DNA from: Scolanthus callimorphus
Taxonomy: Eukaryota; Cnidaria; Anthozoa; Actiniaria; Edwardsiidae
Reading direction: 5' to 3'
Assembly (NCBI GenBank): GCA_033964015.1
Contig: CM066925.1
Location: forward strand, 13,128,204-13,192,203
Length of the DNA stretch: 64,000 nucleotides
The position numbers were made by a program, and so were the translations under genes. Below, in pieces: positions 13,201 through 28,200 of this stretch. Each line of letters begins with the position of its first letter. Positions within the stretch are counted from its first letter, which is position 1. The notes below the pieces were generated by a model. That model did no database searches, was not told the DNA's origin, and saw nothing but the letters and a program-made list of their open reading frames with translations.

Positions 13201-16200
13201 GTTTTCTGGTCTGATCATTTGCCATTTTCTGGCTTTCAAATCCGACAATTTTCGCTACTAGTAGGATATAACGTATAGCCTACTAGTAGCTCAACCAACC
13301 AGAACGCAGCATTGAAAATAGACCACTAGTGTGATTTAACTAAAACGAATTATCTGTAATTCTTTTGTAGGTGTTTTCCCGATCCTAATGTGGAGCGGAT
13401 CTTGAAAAAGAACTTCATCCACGTTTCATACTTCATAGGGACAGTATTATCAGCCGAGGACTGTCGACGAGTCAAGGTAAACTGATATGGTTCGCCACTA
13501 CATCGATCACCCAATACAAATGAATGCAAAAGGCTAATATATTTTTCAGAGCGTACGCCATATCAGTGGTTACCATGTGAAAAAGTTAAAGTTAAAGAAT
13601 CCCGCTCACCCTGCCCATGATGCATTGCGTCGCCGCCATATTCGATACATTCTCGAACCCAGAGCTCCCCGGCTCGTCACCTCGCAGTGGAGGCTCTGGT
13701 GACAGCCATTGACGCATGCGCGAGATTAAATACAGAGCCGTTGAGCGAAATAACTGTCTGCGCATGCCCCAACGTTCAAAACCAGCCAATCAGCGAAAAC
13801 CCTCGAATGGATGTCACCAGAGCCTCCCCTGCAAGGAGACGAGCCTTGGAGCTCTGGGCACGAGAATGTTTTCGATCCTAAGACCCCGTTCACACTAGAC
13901 CGGTACAAAATCGGACCGGTACAATTCTGGCTCGGTACCGCCTGTTCATACGGTACCGGTACAATTCTGGCACGTTTTGCAACAGTGTTCACACTGTCTA
14001 GCCGTGCCAAAATCGGTCCGGTATCGCAGGTCCCGTGTGAACGCTCGACGGTACCGTAACCGAATTGTACCGGTCCGGTTTTGTACCGGTCTAGTGTGAA
14101 CGGGGTCTAAAAGGCTTGATTTCTGTCATGTGCATTTCACCGTACAAACGCGAGAAAGTGTCGTATAGTAGAATTCATTTGCATAAAACATAAGTCAGAG
14201 TTTCTGATCCAATGAAAAACAAACAATGCAATGGCTCCTTAATATTGACTCTTTGCTTACTGGTCGAGATGAGCCGACCTCACGCTTTGGTGCCCTAAAT
14301 TCATTCTGATTATCGCGTTCTTTTTTCAGATGTTGAAGGCAGACTCTTGCTTGGTCTTGTGTAACAAAAACACCTCGTCACCAGATATAGAGGACGAGGA
14401 AAATATCATGAGGTGAGACTTGAAGCGATATTTACCTGCCATTGAGGACTTCCCTTTCCCTTTCCCTTTTAATTCTTTTAGCATTAAAATGTAATTTGTT
14501 CTGTTATTATTCATAGTATTATTTATTTAAACTATGTAACTTTTAACTTATAATATTGTAAAGCGCTCTGGATCCGTATGAGAAAAGGCGCTATATAAAA
14601 TCTCTTATTATTATTATTTTTATTATTGTGTCTTCAGCAGATTTCTAGCCTGCGAAAGCCGACACCACTTGGCGCTCGTCGAAAGAGACTCTCCCAAAGT
14701 CAAAATACGTCATCAGTATGGAATGTTTGGCTTGAGCGCGCAGACGCCTCTTTGCGAGAGTCTCTTTCGACGAGCACTAAGTGGCGTCGGCTTTCGCAGG
14801 CTAGCAGATTTCATACCAGTTCGAATTTTACAAATTAAAAATGGTTTCTAATGTTTCGCTGTTGTTTTAATTCTTTTATCAGAGTTGTTGCAGTAAAAAA
14901 CTACTGCTCTCGTATACGAGTGATTATACAACTTCTACAGTACCATAATAAGGTATGCTCATATTACTAAGTCAAGTAACGTAGAATAAGTGAGCATAGG
15001 TATATCAGAGGTGTAGTGAACAGAGTATATCAAACGATGTACTCTCCCCCCACCCCCCCCTCCCCGGGCAAACAGCGCTATATAGTAGTTCTGTGTTGAA
15101 GTCGTTCCACATGTCCTAGCCATCTTCTTGATCGCATTAAGTTCTCTTGATAAAACTTGATAACATTTTTCCTCCAGGCCTATTTGCTTAATATCCCGTC
15201 ATGGGACTCAAAACTCGGAGATGATGTTGTCTGTGTAGGAGAGGTAAGAAGCTGTAGGATATCCAAAATATATATGTACCACAATCCACACCCTGATGAA
15301 GGCTAGTTAACTAGCCGAAAAATAGGTGTTTGTTTTGATATCCACTTTTCAATTATTGTTTAATCTTCTAACAAATATCCAATATATATGTACCAGCCCA
15401 AATATGTGTACCAAATACCCCAAATGTATATATAGCAAATATATACTCAATCCTCATCGTATCGTGGAACTCTAAATTTTAAAGGTTTACCCCAATAGCA
15501 AATTTTCAAAAATTACTCTACCCCCTCCGGAATTTCCATGCTCTCACATGACCCCTCTGTGGGAATTCCATCCGTGCCTAATGAACAGATAGCTAATACT
15601 CCCTCGCGGAATTTCCATGACCCCTCTGTGGGAATTCCATCCGTGCCGAATGAACAGATAGCTAATACTCCCTCGCGGAATGTACACCGCACGCATTGCA
15701 AGCTGTTAGATCTCACATCTGCATTTAATTTTTTGTTCTTTTTCTCTCAGTTAAAACTAGGATTCATTGCCCAAAGTTGCCTCTCTCCCGGGTTCTCTAC
15801 GCTCTTAGCTAATATTTTCTCCATGAGGTCAAACGAAGCGGTAAGTCAGTTTCTTATACTTTTCATTGCAATTTACAAAGAAAAAACATTTATGCATAAA
15901 TAAATTCGTTATTTTGTGTTATTCTGTAATTTTGGTATTCTAATGTAAAAAAGTAATTGTATTTAGCGTCCACACACTGCCTGCCTTGATTAGCTCCGCT
16001 ATTTGCAGGTAGTGTGCGTTTTTAACTCATGTCAAAATAACAATAAAGATTGATTGATTTTCTTATTTTCGATGCTGATTAGAACTAACGCAATATAGAC
16101 CTGCAAAATAGCGCCCACGAATTTAGCCTGTTTGTAAATACTGGATGTTTTCATCGCGGTAAACCCGCTCCGTTCGCGGATCAGGCGCCATCTTGGATTT

Positions 16201-19200
16201 TTGAGGCGCGCGATCCCGGGGGCGAGCGCAAAAATCGGGTGAAGGGGAGGGGAGAGAAGGGACCGCAATCTTCAAAATCCAAGATGGCGCCCGATCAGGG
16301 AACGGACCAGGTTTTCCGCGATGAAAACAACCAGCAGCCGCCTGCAAGCAGGCAACTGCGAATTCACGGGCACGAAAGAGCACATTCACTTTAATAATAG
16401 AGCGGATTTCACATGACCATCGTCAAAAAATAGCAATTAAGCAATCACTAGCCAATCAAAATCGAGAGAAATTAGAACTTGCTCCTGATGCTTTTTCTCA
16501 GCCAATAACAAGCCGAACCAATTACTGAGTAATAACGCAACTGCCTTTACTGCATAATTTGATTGGCTGAAAAAATGAGTAGCCAACGAGAACGCAAAGC
16601 AATCGCAATTACATAATAAATCTTGACAGTCATGTGAAATCTACTTTAAACGTGCAAAATCTTTTTGTATTAGTTGCCATATCAGCAGTTGAAAATTGAA
16701 AACAAAAACATTTGTCACTTTTCGTGTTTTGGGAATTTCCAGGAGAGCAAAGAACAAGCGGAGAGTTGGCGAAGCTGGTACGTGAGAGGTACCAACTGTG
16801 AGATGTACACAGAAACGCTAGCGACGTCTTTCAAGGGGATGAAGTTCAAGCAAGTAGCTGAGTAAGTTTAGCGTTTAGCATTTGATGATAGATTACGTGG
16901 TGTGTTCGGTGATGAACTCACGCAGTGGCCTGATTGATAATTATTATAGCAGATTTCGTATGACTCTGTAAAGTGCTGCGAAACGGCGCGACACGGTCGC
17001 GGTCACGGTCGCGGTCACGGCACGGAACCTGGCCTGCTGTAGATTAGAATGAAATCGGGTAGTCGCGGCACAATCGCGGCGCGGCACAACTTTACCGCGG
17101 CACTTTTCACTGTTATACGAAATCTGCTCTATTACGTTACTTCCAGTTACATACTATGTAAATGTACCTTCAGTATACTTAAGAGGGAACGATTTTTTCC
17201 GCAGTAATATTTATAGACAATGTCACTGCGGGCCACTGCAGAAGTATTTATATCGCGTCGACGAATCTACGTTCTCCTTTTTCTCACACGCAACCATATT
17301 TTCACTTTCCCAAATTATAGGATCTGCTTTGAGAAACTGAACCTCTTGCTGATTGCAGTAGAAATCACGAAGCCTGACGGAGAGAAAACGTAAGTTTGGT
17401 TGATGTTTTTGCATGTAACACGCGTCGCGGTTTGAACAAGCAAAAATTAACAAACATGAGAAGTTCCACGAAGTTTTGTTTAATAGCCAATCAGAACGCG
17501 AGATTTTGCCTGACGTACAAAAAATTGTATGTTTCTGTCTCAACATAAATCTTTGCTACCCTTTCAAAACGTGTTGCTGGTGGCGGGCGCGTGTTGCCAA
17601 GACGACTGTAATGATTTATTGTTCTCTCACAGTTTTGCAGTCAATCCGACAGAAAAGTCCATGACCATCGCCAGTAATACTCAAGGATATTTCTTGGCCG
17701 GATCAGCAAGCGAAGTCAAACGGTAAGCTTCTCACACTGTCCTTTGTTTTGCAATTTTTATGGATTTATCAAAAGATTTTCGTTTTCTTTTCTACCCTGC
17801 TGATTTTAATAGTCTATAACTCCCTTTTCGTAGTTATTTCTATTCTATAGTACTTAAAGAATTACGTGAGTTTAAACCGAACTTTTCGGGCGCCCGAAAT
17901 ACTCGGGTGAAAAACAATGCAAAGTTTTCGGGAGCAACTGACCTCCCGAGACTTTTCGGGTGATTTTTCTTCGATTTGAGGGTTTCAATGAAATCGGAAA
18001 TTTCTTTTTTGAGACGTAAACAGTATACATATTCACGGATAGGAAGTTCTAGACTACTTAAACCATCAGGGTAGAAAAGAAAACGAAAAACTTGGGGATC
18101 AATCTATTAAAATTTCAAAACAAACTTTTCGGGCCCGAGACTTCTCGGGCGTTTCGAGAAACGGCCCCCAGGGCTGGAAATTGCGACCAGGTTGTCGCCA
18201 GGCGATGCCACCTTGCGACAAAAAGTTATGTTCAGGCGATCACTTTTTTTGCACTTGGTCGCAAGCTGGCGACTAAGAAAAAAAAGTAATTTCCAGCCCT
18301 GATGCCTAGCAATGATGAGGGTCGATCAAAGGATATGGTGGCAAATAGAAAACGTGATTATATTTGGAGATTTTTATGGTGAAGATAAGAGCAAATTTGA
18401 AATGACTGCAGTAAAAACAAAAACACCTAACGAGAGAAATTACAAGCTTCTGCTGAAAAGTTTCCCCGTCAACCAATCTTAAGCCAAGTATCACTCATTG
18501 AGCACATGGCTGGCTCCTTTGTATGCCAAGCCAAGTATAAACACGTGTCGAGCACGTGATCACTCATTGAGCACGTGGCTGGCTCCTTTGTATGCCAAGC
18601 CAAGTATAAACACGTGTCGAGCACGTGATCACTAATATCACAGCTGCGTTTAATTCAAAATGTGATTGGCTGATAGAAATGAGCGGCCAATGAAAATGCA
18701 AAGAAAATGCTATAAGTAGAGTCGGCTTTCGCAGGCCTTTTCCTAACAGCAATTCTTATTTGCTTCATACTTAGCGCTTTACTTTACTGCTCCAGCTGTC
18801 ATAAGGACATCAAAGACCCGGATTGTATCCGAGAGTGTGACTGCTCTAAAAGTGAGTACAATTATTATCATTTGTACGATTTTTTTAGCTTTATCCGTTT
18901 ATAGAGATTCTGTAAATTCAACGGCTGCCTCTTCCCTTGTTTGATTTGTTACATGTATAATGGGCTTTTATAAGCTCTAGGCTAGGGAGGAGTCAAACAA
19001 TGGTACTTCTGGATCCAGGCTTGTCGAAGTAGGTGATAGGTACCGTCGTATGGTGTGACCCCTCCTGATTTTCATGGCATTTTCTCAGGAGTTCATGGCA
19101 TTTTCTCGGAGCACGTATAACTAGAATTACTTTCCTTCTGCAAAGTGCGACGGCAGGCTTTTATCCTTTTGATATACCTTATTTGATATATCGCGAGATA

Positions 19201-22200
19201 TTGTAGCTAAAAGTCGCTAACAATCGAAAAGATGACGGGTACCCAGCCCATTAAACTTTGCGATCTAAAAGTACCGTTGTTTTGACCGCTTCCTCATTAT
19301 GTGCCTCGGAGCGTTTTTCCATGATTTTCGTTTCGGCGCTTTTTAAATATCATTTTAGCAGCCCTCTGATAGCTGAACAGTGATTGGGATATCACGTTTT
19401 TTTTTATCTGATTATTTCGCAAACGTTTAATTTAATTATTTATATTGTTTCGTTTCACCAGGGAATGCCGTATTTACTATATTCCTTCATACCCCTCTCT
19501 GACTAATGTTCTTTCCCGTGTACAACTTCAAATCGTTCTTGATCATTGCCATTACTAATGTTCAGTCATCTTCTCGTACTAACCTCAAGCTATAACATTC
19601 AACCTTTCAACTCTACATCTTCTAACATCACGTACATTTCCCTGTGTTTTTACACTTCGTACATCTGACCACATAAAACGACAAAAACTCTAAAGTTTAA
19701 CAGAACATCGATTCATAGTGTAGTACAGCCGCGCTCTTCTCCGCTCCAAAAACGTTGTGCTCTGCCTTTTGTAATTATGTTCAAAAGTGTTTGCATACAT
19801 TGCTTAACTATCTGCGCCAATCGGGTCCTTACTTGTTTCGCCCAGTGCAGTACGTTGGTTGGCTTTTGTCGCGAAATAATAGTCAAAAAACTTATTTTGT
19901 ACGAAATACTTAGACATCACGGCGAATTTTCAGAAAATGACGATGAGCACGCGAAACGTTCCAGGGAAAATGCATGACCTGAACAAATTTACGGGGTTAT
20001 AATTATAGAATACCCCGTCGCTGATTTGCATCTCCCACAGTTTCTTAGTATAACGGCATAACACAAAGTATTCTTCGTTACTCAAATAAGTGGTGGGGTA
20101 TTCTCTAATATAACAATTACGGAAAACAAAGTACATACCTCTTTTGTTGAGAGGAGAAGAGCGACTGCACACCCTCTTAGCACAGACGGAATTGACACTC
20201 CTTTGCTTCATAAAATGACTAACACTACACAGATCATATAAATTGCATTTACTAAGCATTTGAAAATCACAATATAATTATAGGCAAACACATTACCACA
20301 AATAATGTAATATCATTTATCATGTTGTTACGCTTTCCGTCAGCACATTCGAATTTTGGTGGAGAACCCGTGCTCTTGATGTTCTTTCGATCTTTTAAAG
20401 TACATGAGCTGTGGGTACGCGTCGTGTGTTATTTAAGATCGCTCGCAAGTTTTTCTACAAGGCCCAGCACTTTGTCGAAGAGAATTCATGCAAAGTACGG
20501 ATCTATGTATTGATTTTTGGGTTGATTTGATGTTGTAGGAAGGATTAAAACGTTTCGCGCCATGACCGCTACATTGGTGGCCAGAAACAACAGTTAGTAT
20601 ATCGCTGAGTAATTTTGAGCCAGCACTCTCAGCAAAATACGAGCTTTCATAACTAATGTGTTCTAACTTGACCTCCAATAGAACAACACAAACTAACCAA
20701 TAAAAATAAACCAAACCAGCCAGTAAAACAACAAGGAGTAACCAATAAAAGCAACACAAGGTAGCCAATGAAAACAACACAAAGTGACGTAGCCAATAAT
20801 CAGTTAAAAACGGGATAACATACGAATAAATATACAACCTAAACAGACACCTAAAATTAAAGGGAAATAAAAGTTGGTAATACTAACAAGCAAATAACAC
20901 TAACAACATGACATACTAAGATCTAAATTAGATGAAAGTGTTATTTAATGTTACACTCTGTGTGTTTAAATAATGAACAAACTTACATACTTATTAGCAT
21001 GTGTCTTTACTCCTGGAAATAATTTCCTTTTTCCTTCAACTTTCTCTTCTTTTCCTCTTGTTTCTTGTCGATCCTGTTTTCATAGTTCTTGAAGAGCGTA
21101 ATGCGATTTTTCTCTCGATTGTCATTGGGTTGTCTTCCGTTCTCTTCTATTGTCTCTGTCTTATCTTTTCAAAAGAAGAAAAACTGCTGAAAGCTCGTGT
21201 TTCGCTGAATAATGTTGCTCAGCAATTTTATACTTTTGGCATGACTTTCATCTCATATCGGTTTTGCATGCAAAGTCTGCTGGAATGCATGATTTTCAAG
21301 TACCTTTTTACAGATTTGACTAGTTTCTATTTTCTACCAGCTCGAGTAAATGTAAGAACGACTATATAAGCATTGAGACTTTCATAAGAACAAGGTGTAA
21401 TTAGCGGAACCTGTTGCCAATGGTCTTTTCGAAATAACACTTTTTCAGGAACAACAACAACCAAAGGTTGAGATTTATGTTAAACGCCGTGGAAAAATGG
21501 TGTTTTGCTGACGTTTCGAGCGTTAGCCCTTCGTCGGAGCAGGTTATTTTTAGGGCGTTCTTGGGCTTGAGGTACTATATCTGATGCCTATATGTTTTTC
21601 AAACATTTATCTCAAACAGCAATAGGTACGCACAGTGGTGTAACCAGCTTATAGGTCTGCAGCCACAGGCCTGTAAGTTTAGACTTTGGTACAAGTACTG
21701 TACTGCTTTCATGAGCTTCGCCTGTATATTTGAAAAATTCCGCGAGGCTGTGCCTGAAACTTGTTAAAATCTTGCGTTCGCCATTGGCAGTTTTCTTTCT
21801 TCACGTGCCACTAACTAACCAAATATAAACATGGTCAATACTGAGCTTTCCTTTCAATACTGAATTTTCTTTCGTTTTATATATCTACCATGACACATTT
21901 CAATATCTAATCAAGAAATACGGTTGATAGCGTATCATCTAATGCTATCACTAACTACAACTTTTCAACCTTGAGCGCCTGACTTCTAATTGCCCATCTT
22001 TCTCGTTAACTGATGATACCTCTTATAAATTAACAATCGATATCTCATTAGCCTGATTCTCATCCGCTACGGTGGAGTTTGTTGGCACTTCCTTTCTTCA
22101 CGTCTGATCAACGTCACAAAGTAAAGTGCTCTGTCAGGTCGATTTTTAGGGGAATTTTCTTTTTCATCTGTTCAAATCTCTGGAAAATATGCCCAGATGA

Positions 22201-25200
22201 CAAGGTGAAGATTTCGTATCCATTATAATTTATTTATTTATTTATTTATTTATAAGCAATATTTAGACAGGCAGGTCTAGTTCAGCCAAGGCTGGTTTAA
22301 ATAGGGGCCTGTATAACTGAAATACAAAATAAAAAAAAAAAAAAATGTGTGGAAATAATCATACATATCGTAATTACACTACTGCCTCCTTGCAGTACAC
22401 CTTCAATTTTGCCTTAAAGGCGGGAAGCGATTGTATATTCCGTAAAGATAATGGAAGAGTATTCCATTTCTTAGCGCCATAGTACAAAAAAGAGGACTGA
22501 AATTTTGAGGTTTTCGCAAGTGGCAGGCGGATTTGATCTCTATTACGGGTGGAATATGTATGGAAGTCGCGCGAAAAGGTGTATTGGTTGAGTAGATAGG
22601 CTGGCGCAAGGCCGTGGAGGCACTTGAAAACCTGGACACAAGTATAGTAATTTCTACGAGATTCAAGTGATGGCCAGCTGAAGGTGTTATAGTTGTCAAG
22701 TGTCAGAGCTTTCTTTTGAAAAATACTAAAATCAATCGCTGCCTTGAATAGGCGTGACTCTTGTAGCTGGTGAAACTGGAACTTAATTCTGATTGGCTGA
22801 TGGTAGCTGGAGGAAAATTAAAGCTTCGTTCTGATTGGTCCATTCTCATACAGAACTTTCACACCCGTGACGTTGATCAGACACGGACTAGAAAGTGTAA
22901 CGAACTCTACCGGAGCGGATGAGAGTCATGCTGATGCCTCTGATAATATCTATTAAAATCACCTGCACAAGCACTAAATCAAATCTAACTTGGAGTCATG
23001 ATACAGCTCTCGTAAGATCTAAGCCCATTGGATTGTTGATACCCTCAGTGCAAAACAATAGAGGGTCATACAATAGAACGAGGAAACAATGGGATGCTTT
23101 GTTCTGCCTATCCAATCACACAAGATCTTCCGAGAAGCTGTATTACTCCAGCTAACTTGGGTGTATATAGCGGGTTGTTTTGTAACTACAAATTATCTTT
23201 GTATATATGTAATCTGGAAGTATGAAATACTAATTTTTAACTTGTTCTTGATGAATTTCGTAGAAGTCAAATCATAATTCTTTTAACCTTAGTGTACTGT
23301 TAACAATAGATCCCGAGGAAATAAGCGAAGAGATAGAGGTACCACTATCCATATTCGATTGTAAGTCAAACTAAGGTGGTATTGTTACAAAAAAGCTCTG
23401 GAGTAAATGCTGAAAATGAATATAGAGGTAACAGGCACTAAAATAAAATAATCTTAAATGATAAATTAATATATTTTACTTTTATATTTTCATGTGTAAC
23501 TGGAATTCGAAACTAACTAACTGCTTCAACTGTAACATCTATGAGAAGGAATATCTTTTTTCCACCTACTTATATAACTTACTGATAAAGATTCCGCATG
23601 GACTCGACAACGGAAACAATAAAGAACAAAGGAGTAAAGAACGAACATAATAAATGACTGTCTTCAGATTAAAACTCTGCAAGAATAATACGACCCTCTG
23701 CACTATAAATAATGGAATGTGCACTGTGATAAAAATAACTAAGATATATATGGGTGGACATTCGATTTGTGGCGTCGGCTTACGCTGGCTAATTTAGAAA
23801 GAAAATAATAAACGTTTGGGGGATTGATATTCAAATAAAAAATTCATTTGAGATCACCATCGGATAGATAACAAGAGGATTTAAATGTGAACAGGTCATA
23901 TAAAAGAAGTGAATTCCAATGAAAATCTTTATTTCGAATTTCCACCCATCAAATCCAGCAGAGCACCTTTAAATCTTTATTTAAATTACGGTTTAAGTCT
24001 AAACATATAAACTTGTCGACTTTGTTTTCTCACCAAGTGAGCCGTAAAAGCAATACGTTTACTCCAGCCGCCAACAAGGTTGCACAGAACGAAGGAGAAC
24101 AGATAAATGGCCATACAGGCAAGTACAAGGTTTCCATAGTAACATGATGATGCTATGCTGGTTGCTATAGAAACGTGCGGACAAGTGGTAGTCGCATGTT
24201 ATGAAGTCGTGGTTGATGTGTTACCGCGGTTTCCATAGTAACATTGTGATGCCATGTTGGTTGCTATAGAAACGTGCGGACAAGCTGGTAGTCGCATGTA
24301 ATGATATCGTAGTTCATGTGCTACCGCGGTTATAATGTGAAATGGCTGTCAATGTTATGCTGCTGCGAGCAGTTTCGGTTGATCTTTCTTTCAGCCCTTC
24401 CTTATCTGAATTTCTTCCTTACTCTGTAATTCTAATGTAAATGTCTAGCCTGCTTGCAGCGCCTTGTTTAAGGTGGTGGCTATTAAGCAAGCATGCGTTT
24501 ACCTTAAGAAAATGAGCTGTTGCTTAGCTTTGTTGTGGGACGAAACCCTTGATGTATGGTTAACCGTCTTGCCTTGAATTCAAGATCCTAGCTTTGACTC
24601 TTCCTTCCTTGTCTTTGAACTCTACCATTCAGTGTGTATGGCGCATTTGAAAATGTATTGTTGAATTTGCGCGGTAAAATTAATGTTATTAATGGTGGTT
24701 GACAGCCTTAGAGCGCATCTCCTTTAATAGCGCGTGGCTAAGGTAGCATGCTAAGTAACTCGCTTGTGTATAGTGATTTCTCGAACTTCTTGTCTATACA
24801 AGCATTGTGCGCATATCCTTATATTCCTGTGTGATGGCAGGCTGAGGAATTGCGGAAATCATTGTTTATTTTTCTGTCATCCATGGGAAGCTCTGCGAGA
24901 CAAAGAAGCCAGTCTTTCTTCAAATAATCTTTTGTAAAAATAAGTAAAAATATAATTGTTTAAAATTCCGCGACGATTCCGCGCGAAAATAGCGATATCG
25001 CCTTCCAGGGTGCTAGTTCTGGCGGAATCTACCGACTGAAGATTTGAATATACTTGATATGAATTGTATGACATCTCGTCCTCAAATTCGACACAAAAGA
25101 GATGTCATACGATTCTATAACTTTCTCACGTGCACAGCACTTTCTAAGGCCTGGTTTTCATATAGTCTTATCTGTCGCATCAGTCGACCGTGAAACAATG

Positions 25201-28200
25201 GAAATTGGAATTATTCTTTTGTTTCACGGTTCACAGACACGACATATAAGACTATATGGAAACTAGGCTTAAAAATCTTGAAATAAACAAACTGTACAAA
25301 TTGTGTGGTCTCATCATACATATAAATACGTATTGTTTAAACCTTTAAATTTACTTAAATTAGCGTTGCGCGCTAGTTAGGCTTTGAGTTCCCCTAAACC
25401 CGGCGCTAAACCCAAGGCAACCGTAAGATAAACCGCTTGAAACACTTCAGGGGCCGGTTCCTGAAAGGTTGGATAAAGTTATCCACGGATAAACATTATC
25501 TGTTGTATAGGATTTGTTCAGGATTTATCCGTTGGATAAGCGTTTATCCACTGATAACTCTTAACTGGCCTACTACTAGGAACCGGCCCCAGTAATTGCC
25601 TTACTCGGCCTCGTTATTGCTTACATGCAATATCAGAGGATGAATAACGAGAAATAATCCGGACATGACCATCTACAAACACGGCATATTTCACTCCTCG
25701 TTATTGTGGCTACATATCGTAATTATAGCAGATTTCTTATGACAATGTAAACGTGTCACGTGTTCATTCCGCGCCGCATCTGTACCGTTTGAGCGACTTT
25801 TTGTCAGTCATGTGAAAACTCTGTAATTCTATCGTCTCTGAGATGCTTGCTTCGACAATCCATACGTACTAATCTGTCCGAATGTCTCGTCACCTATATC
25901 AGCGGACAATTCTATAAACAACCACACTCAAAACGCCACTAAACTGTATCTTACGAAGCAGCAACAAAGTTTATCATATCAGACGGCAAATCACTCGAAA
26001 CAGTCCTTAAACGACGTCTAACAGAAACCCATTTAATCGCACTCAGTTTTCATCTACACAGTTGAGTTAGCACTTCATCTTTTCCCTTCACTGATTATGC
26101 ATGTACATATTCTAATAGTTCAGTTTCAACTAAGACATTCTGGTGAGTGGGAAAATCGCCGGGGTCTTTTTTAGACTGAGTGTTTACATTTTGATATCTT
26201 TTTTTATCTCGATGCTTGTCCTCTGCTCTCAGAAGTGTGATATCCTTTATAAAGTTCCTGTAGAATTAAACCTTTATCTTCTATATTCTTCACTGCTCTC
26301 GCTTCTGGTTTAGATGATGGCTCTCGCAAAATGATGTGGAAAGGTAACTAGACGAGTTTAAGCACTGCATGCGGACACCAAACTTGCACTCGGGAAATCA
26401 TTCCTAAAAATGTCGTTTCTCTGTTGTTCATTCTTTGTCTTTGATTCACTGCTAATCGCCTCCGTGTCGTATTCGTGGTCTACCTGTGGTTTATGGGTAA
26501 GCCCCTTTGCAGGATATTTCGGTAAAATAAACATGACGTTCATGAATGTTTCTCTCGAAGATCTGTAAGTTTATCAGCCTAGTCTCTGGCCGTCTTGGCG
26601 GGCTTCCTGTGATAAGGTAGAAGATGTGACGTCACCCGGAACCCTCTCCTCGACCCAGCCTTCACGGTTAATCTCCGAGCGCAGGAAACCCGCCTGATAT
26701 CCAAGGACTAGGTTGTAACTTATATTTATAATTTTCGACCATTTGCCGTGGAACGAAAAAAAAGAAAATAAATGTGGCAGTGTACAATTCCGGGAACTGA
26801 TTTCCCAATAACACCGTTGTAAACCCGGCGAGTCACTTTTCTCATCTCTCATTCTGCGTGTTTGCACAAGGTTTGCTTTCACTCCTTCTTATTCAACATT
26901 ATTTCAACTTCATTTACCATCCCCTCGTTCATGCTAGCATTATATTCCAGGTGGAGGCCTTCTATTTCTTCTCATTCTTCCATCCCTAGTCCGAATGGTG
27001 TAAAATGATGCGCGCTCAGTGGCGGATCCAGGGGGGTGGTTAAGGGGATAACTAGTCACCCCCCTTTCTGAACTTATTTCTCACATCTCCTTTGTAACGG
27101 TGACCCCCCCCCTTTTTTTCCTCGCATGTGCAGTAAAACCTTTGTAATAGTCACCCCCTTTCTGAACTTATTTCTCACATAGACATAGACATAGATAATC
27201 TTCATTGTGACAGTACAACCCTAGGGCGCATGTGCCGTATATTACAATAAAGTGTTTACAATGTTAATAAAAAAAATATCATGTAATTAAATGGAAAAGA
27301 AAGGCTTCTTCTTCTCACATCTCCTTTGTAACGGTCACCCCCCCCCCCCCTTCTCGCATGTGCAGTAAAACCTTTGAATAGTCACCCCCCTTAGAAAATT
27401 CCTGGATCCGCCACTGGCGCTGCATTCGAATTGACCAATATGGCAGTTATCGTATACATCGCTTTTCTCGCGGTAGCTCCTTCACTCCAAAACATATCTT
27501 TTCTGATATTTTGAGTAAGACACGATAAGTAACGCTAGCAAAACCGTGTTTCAAATACGCGCATTTGTAAAACTGAAAGATGATGTTGGATTAAATTTCA
27601 AATGTCGTGCTCCATCGGGATGACATCGTGGCCTTTCTCGTGACAAGAGTACGTTACTGAGAGTAAGCATCTCGCATTTTGGATCCCTCTCAATCAGCCT
27701 AAAAAAGATCAGTTAACCAACTTACAACACTATACAAGGTTCCTACTCTTAGTAATGGTCTCTTGTCCATGATCACTGCCTTTTCATCATCATCATCATC
27801 ATTTTCCCATCCCATTGTGCCATCTCAGAGACCAATATTCGCTGGAAGAAAACGTACCGCAACTTTCGAGGGCAAAAAGGAGGAGACTGTGATGAGTTCG
27901 CCGTAAATCGGACGGTTTGGAATGGTGCAATAATGATCCAAGACGAAACAGTGTTGATTAATCAGAATTGTAAGAGTGTGCTGCATGATTATTCGCGTCG
28001 AGGGTTTGAGCACCTGGGCACGTGATCGGAGCATGGCACGGATGTTTGGGGCACATGATAATGGCATGCAATGACCTTTGATTTGCAACAAGGACTGAGA
28101 ACCTGTCGCACGTGATCGGACCATGCACAAATGCATGGGGCACGTGATAAGAGCATGGCAATGGTGCACTGACCTTTGATTTGCAACAAGAAGCTGAGCA

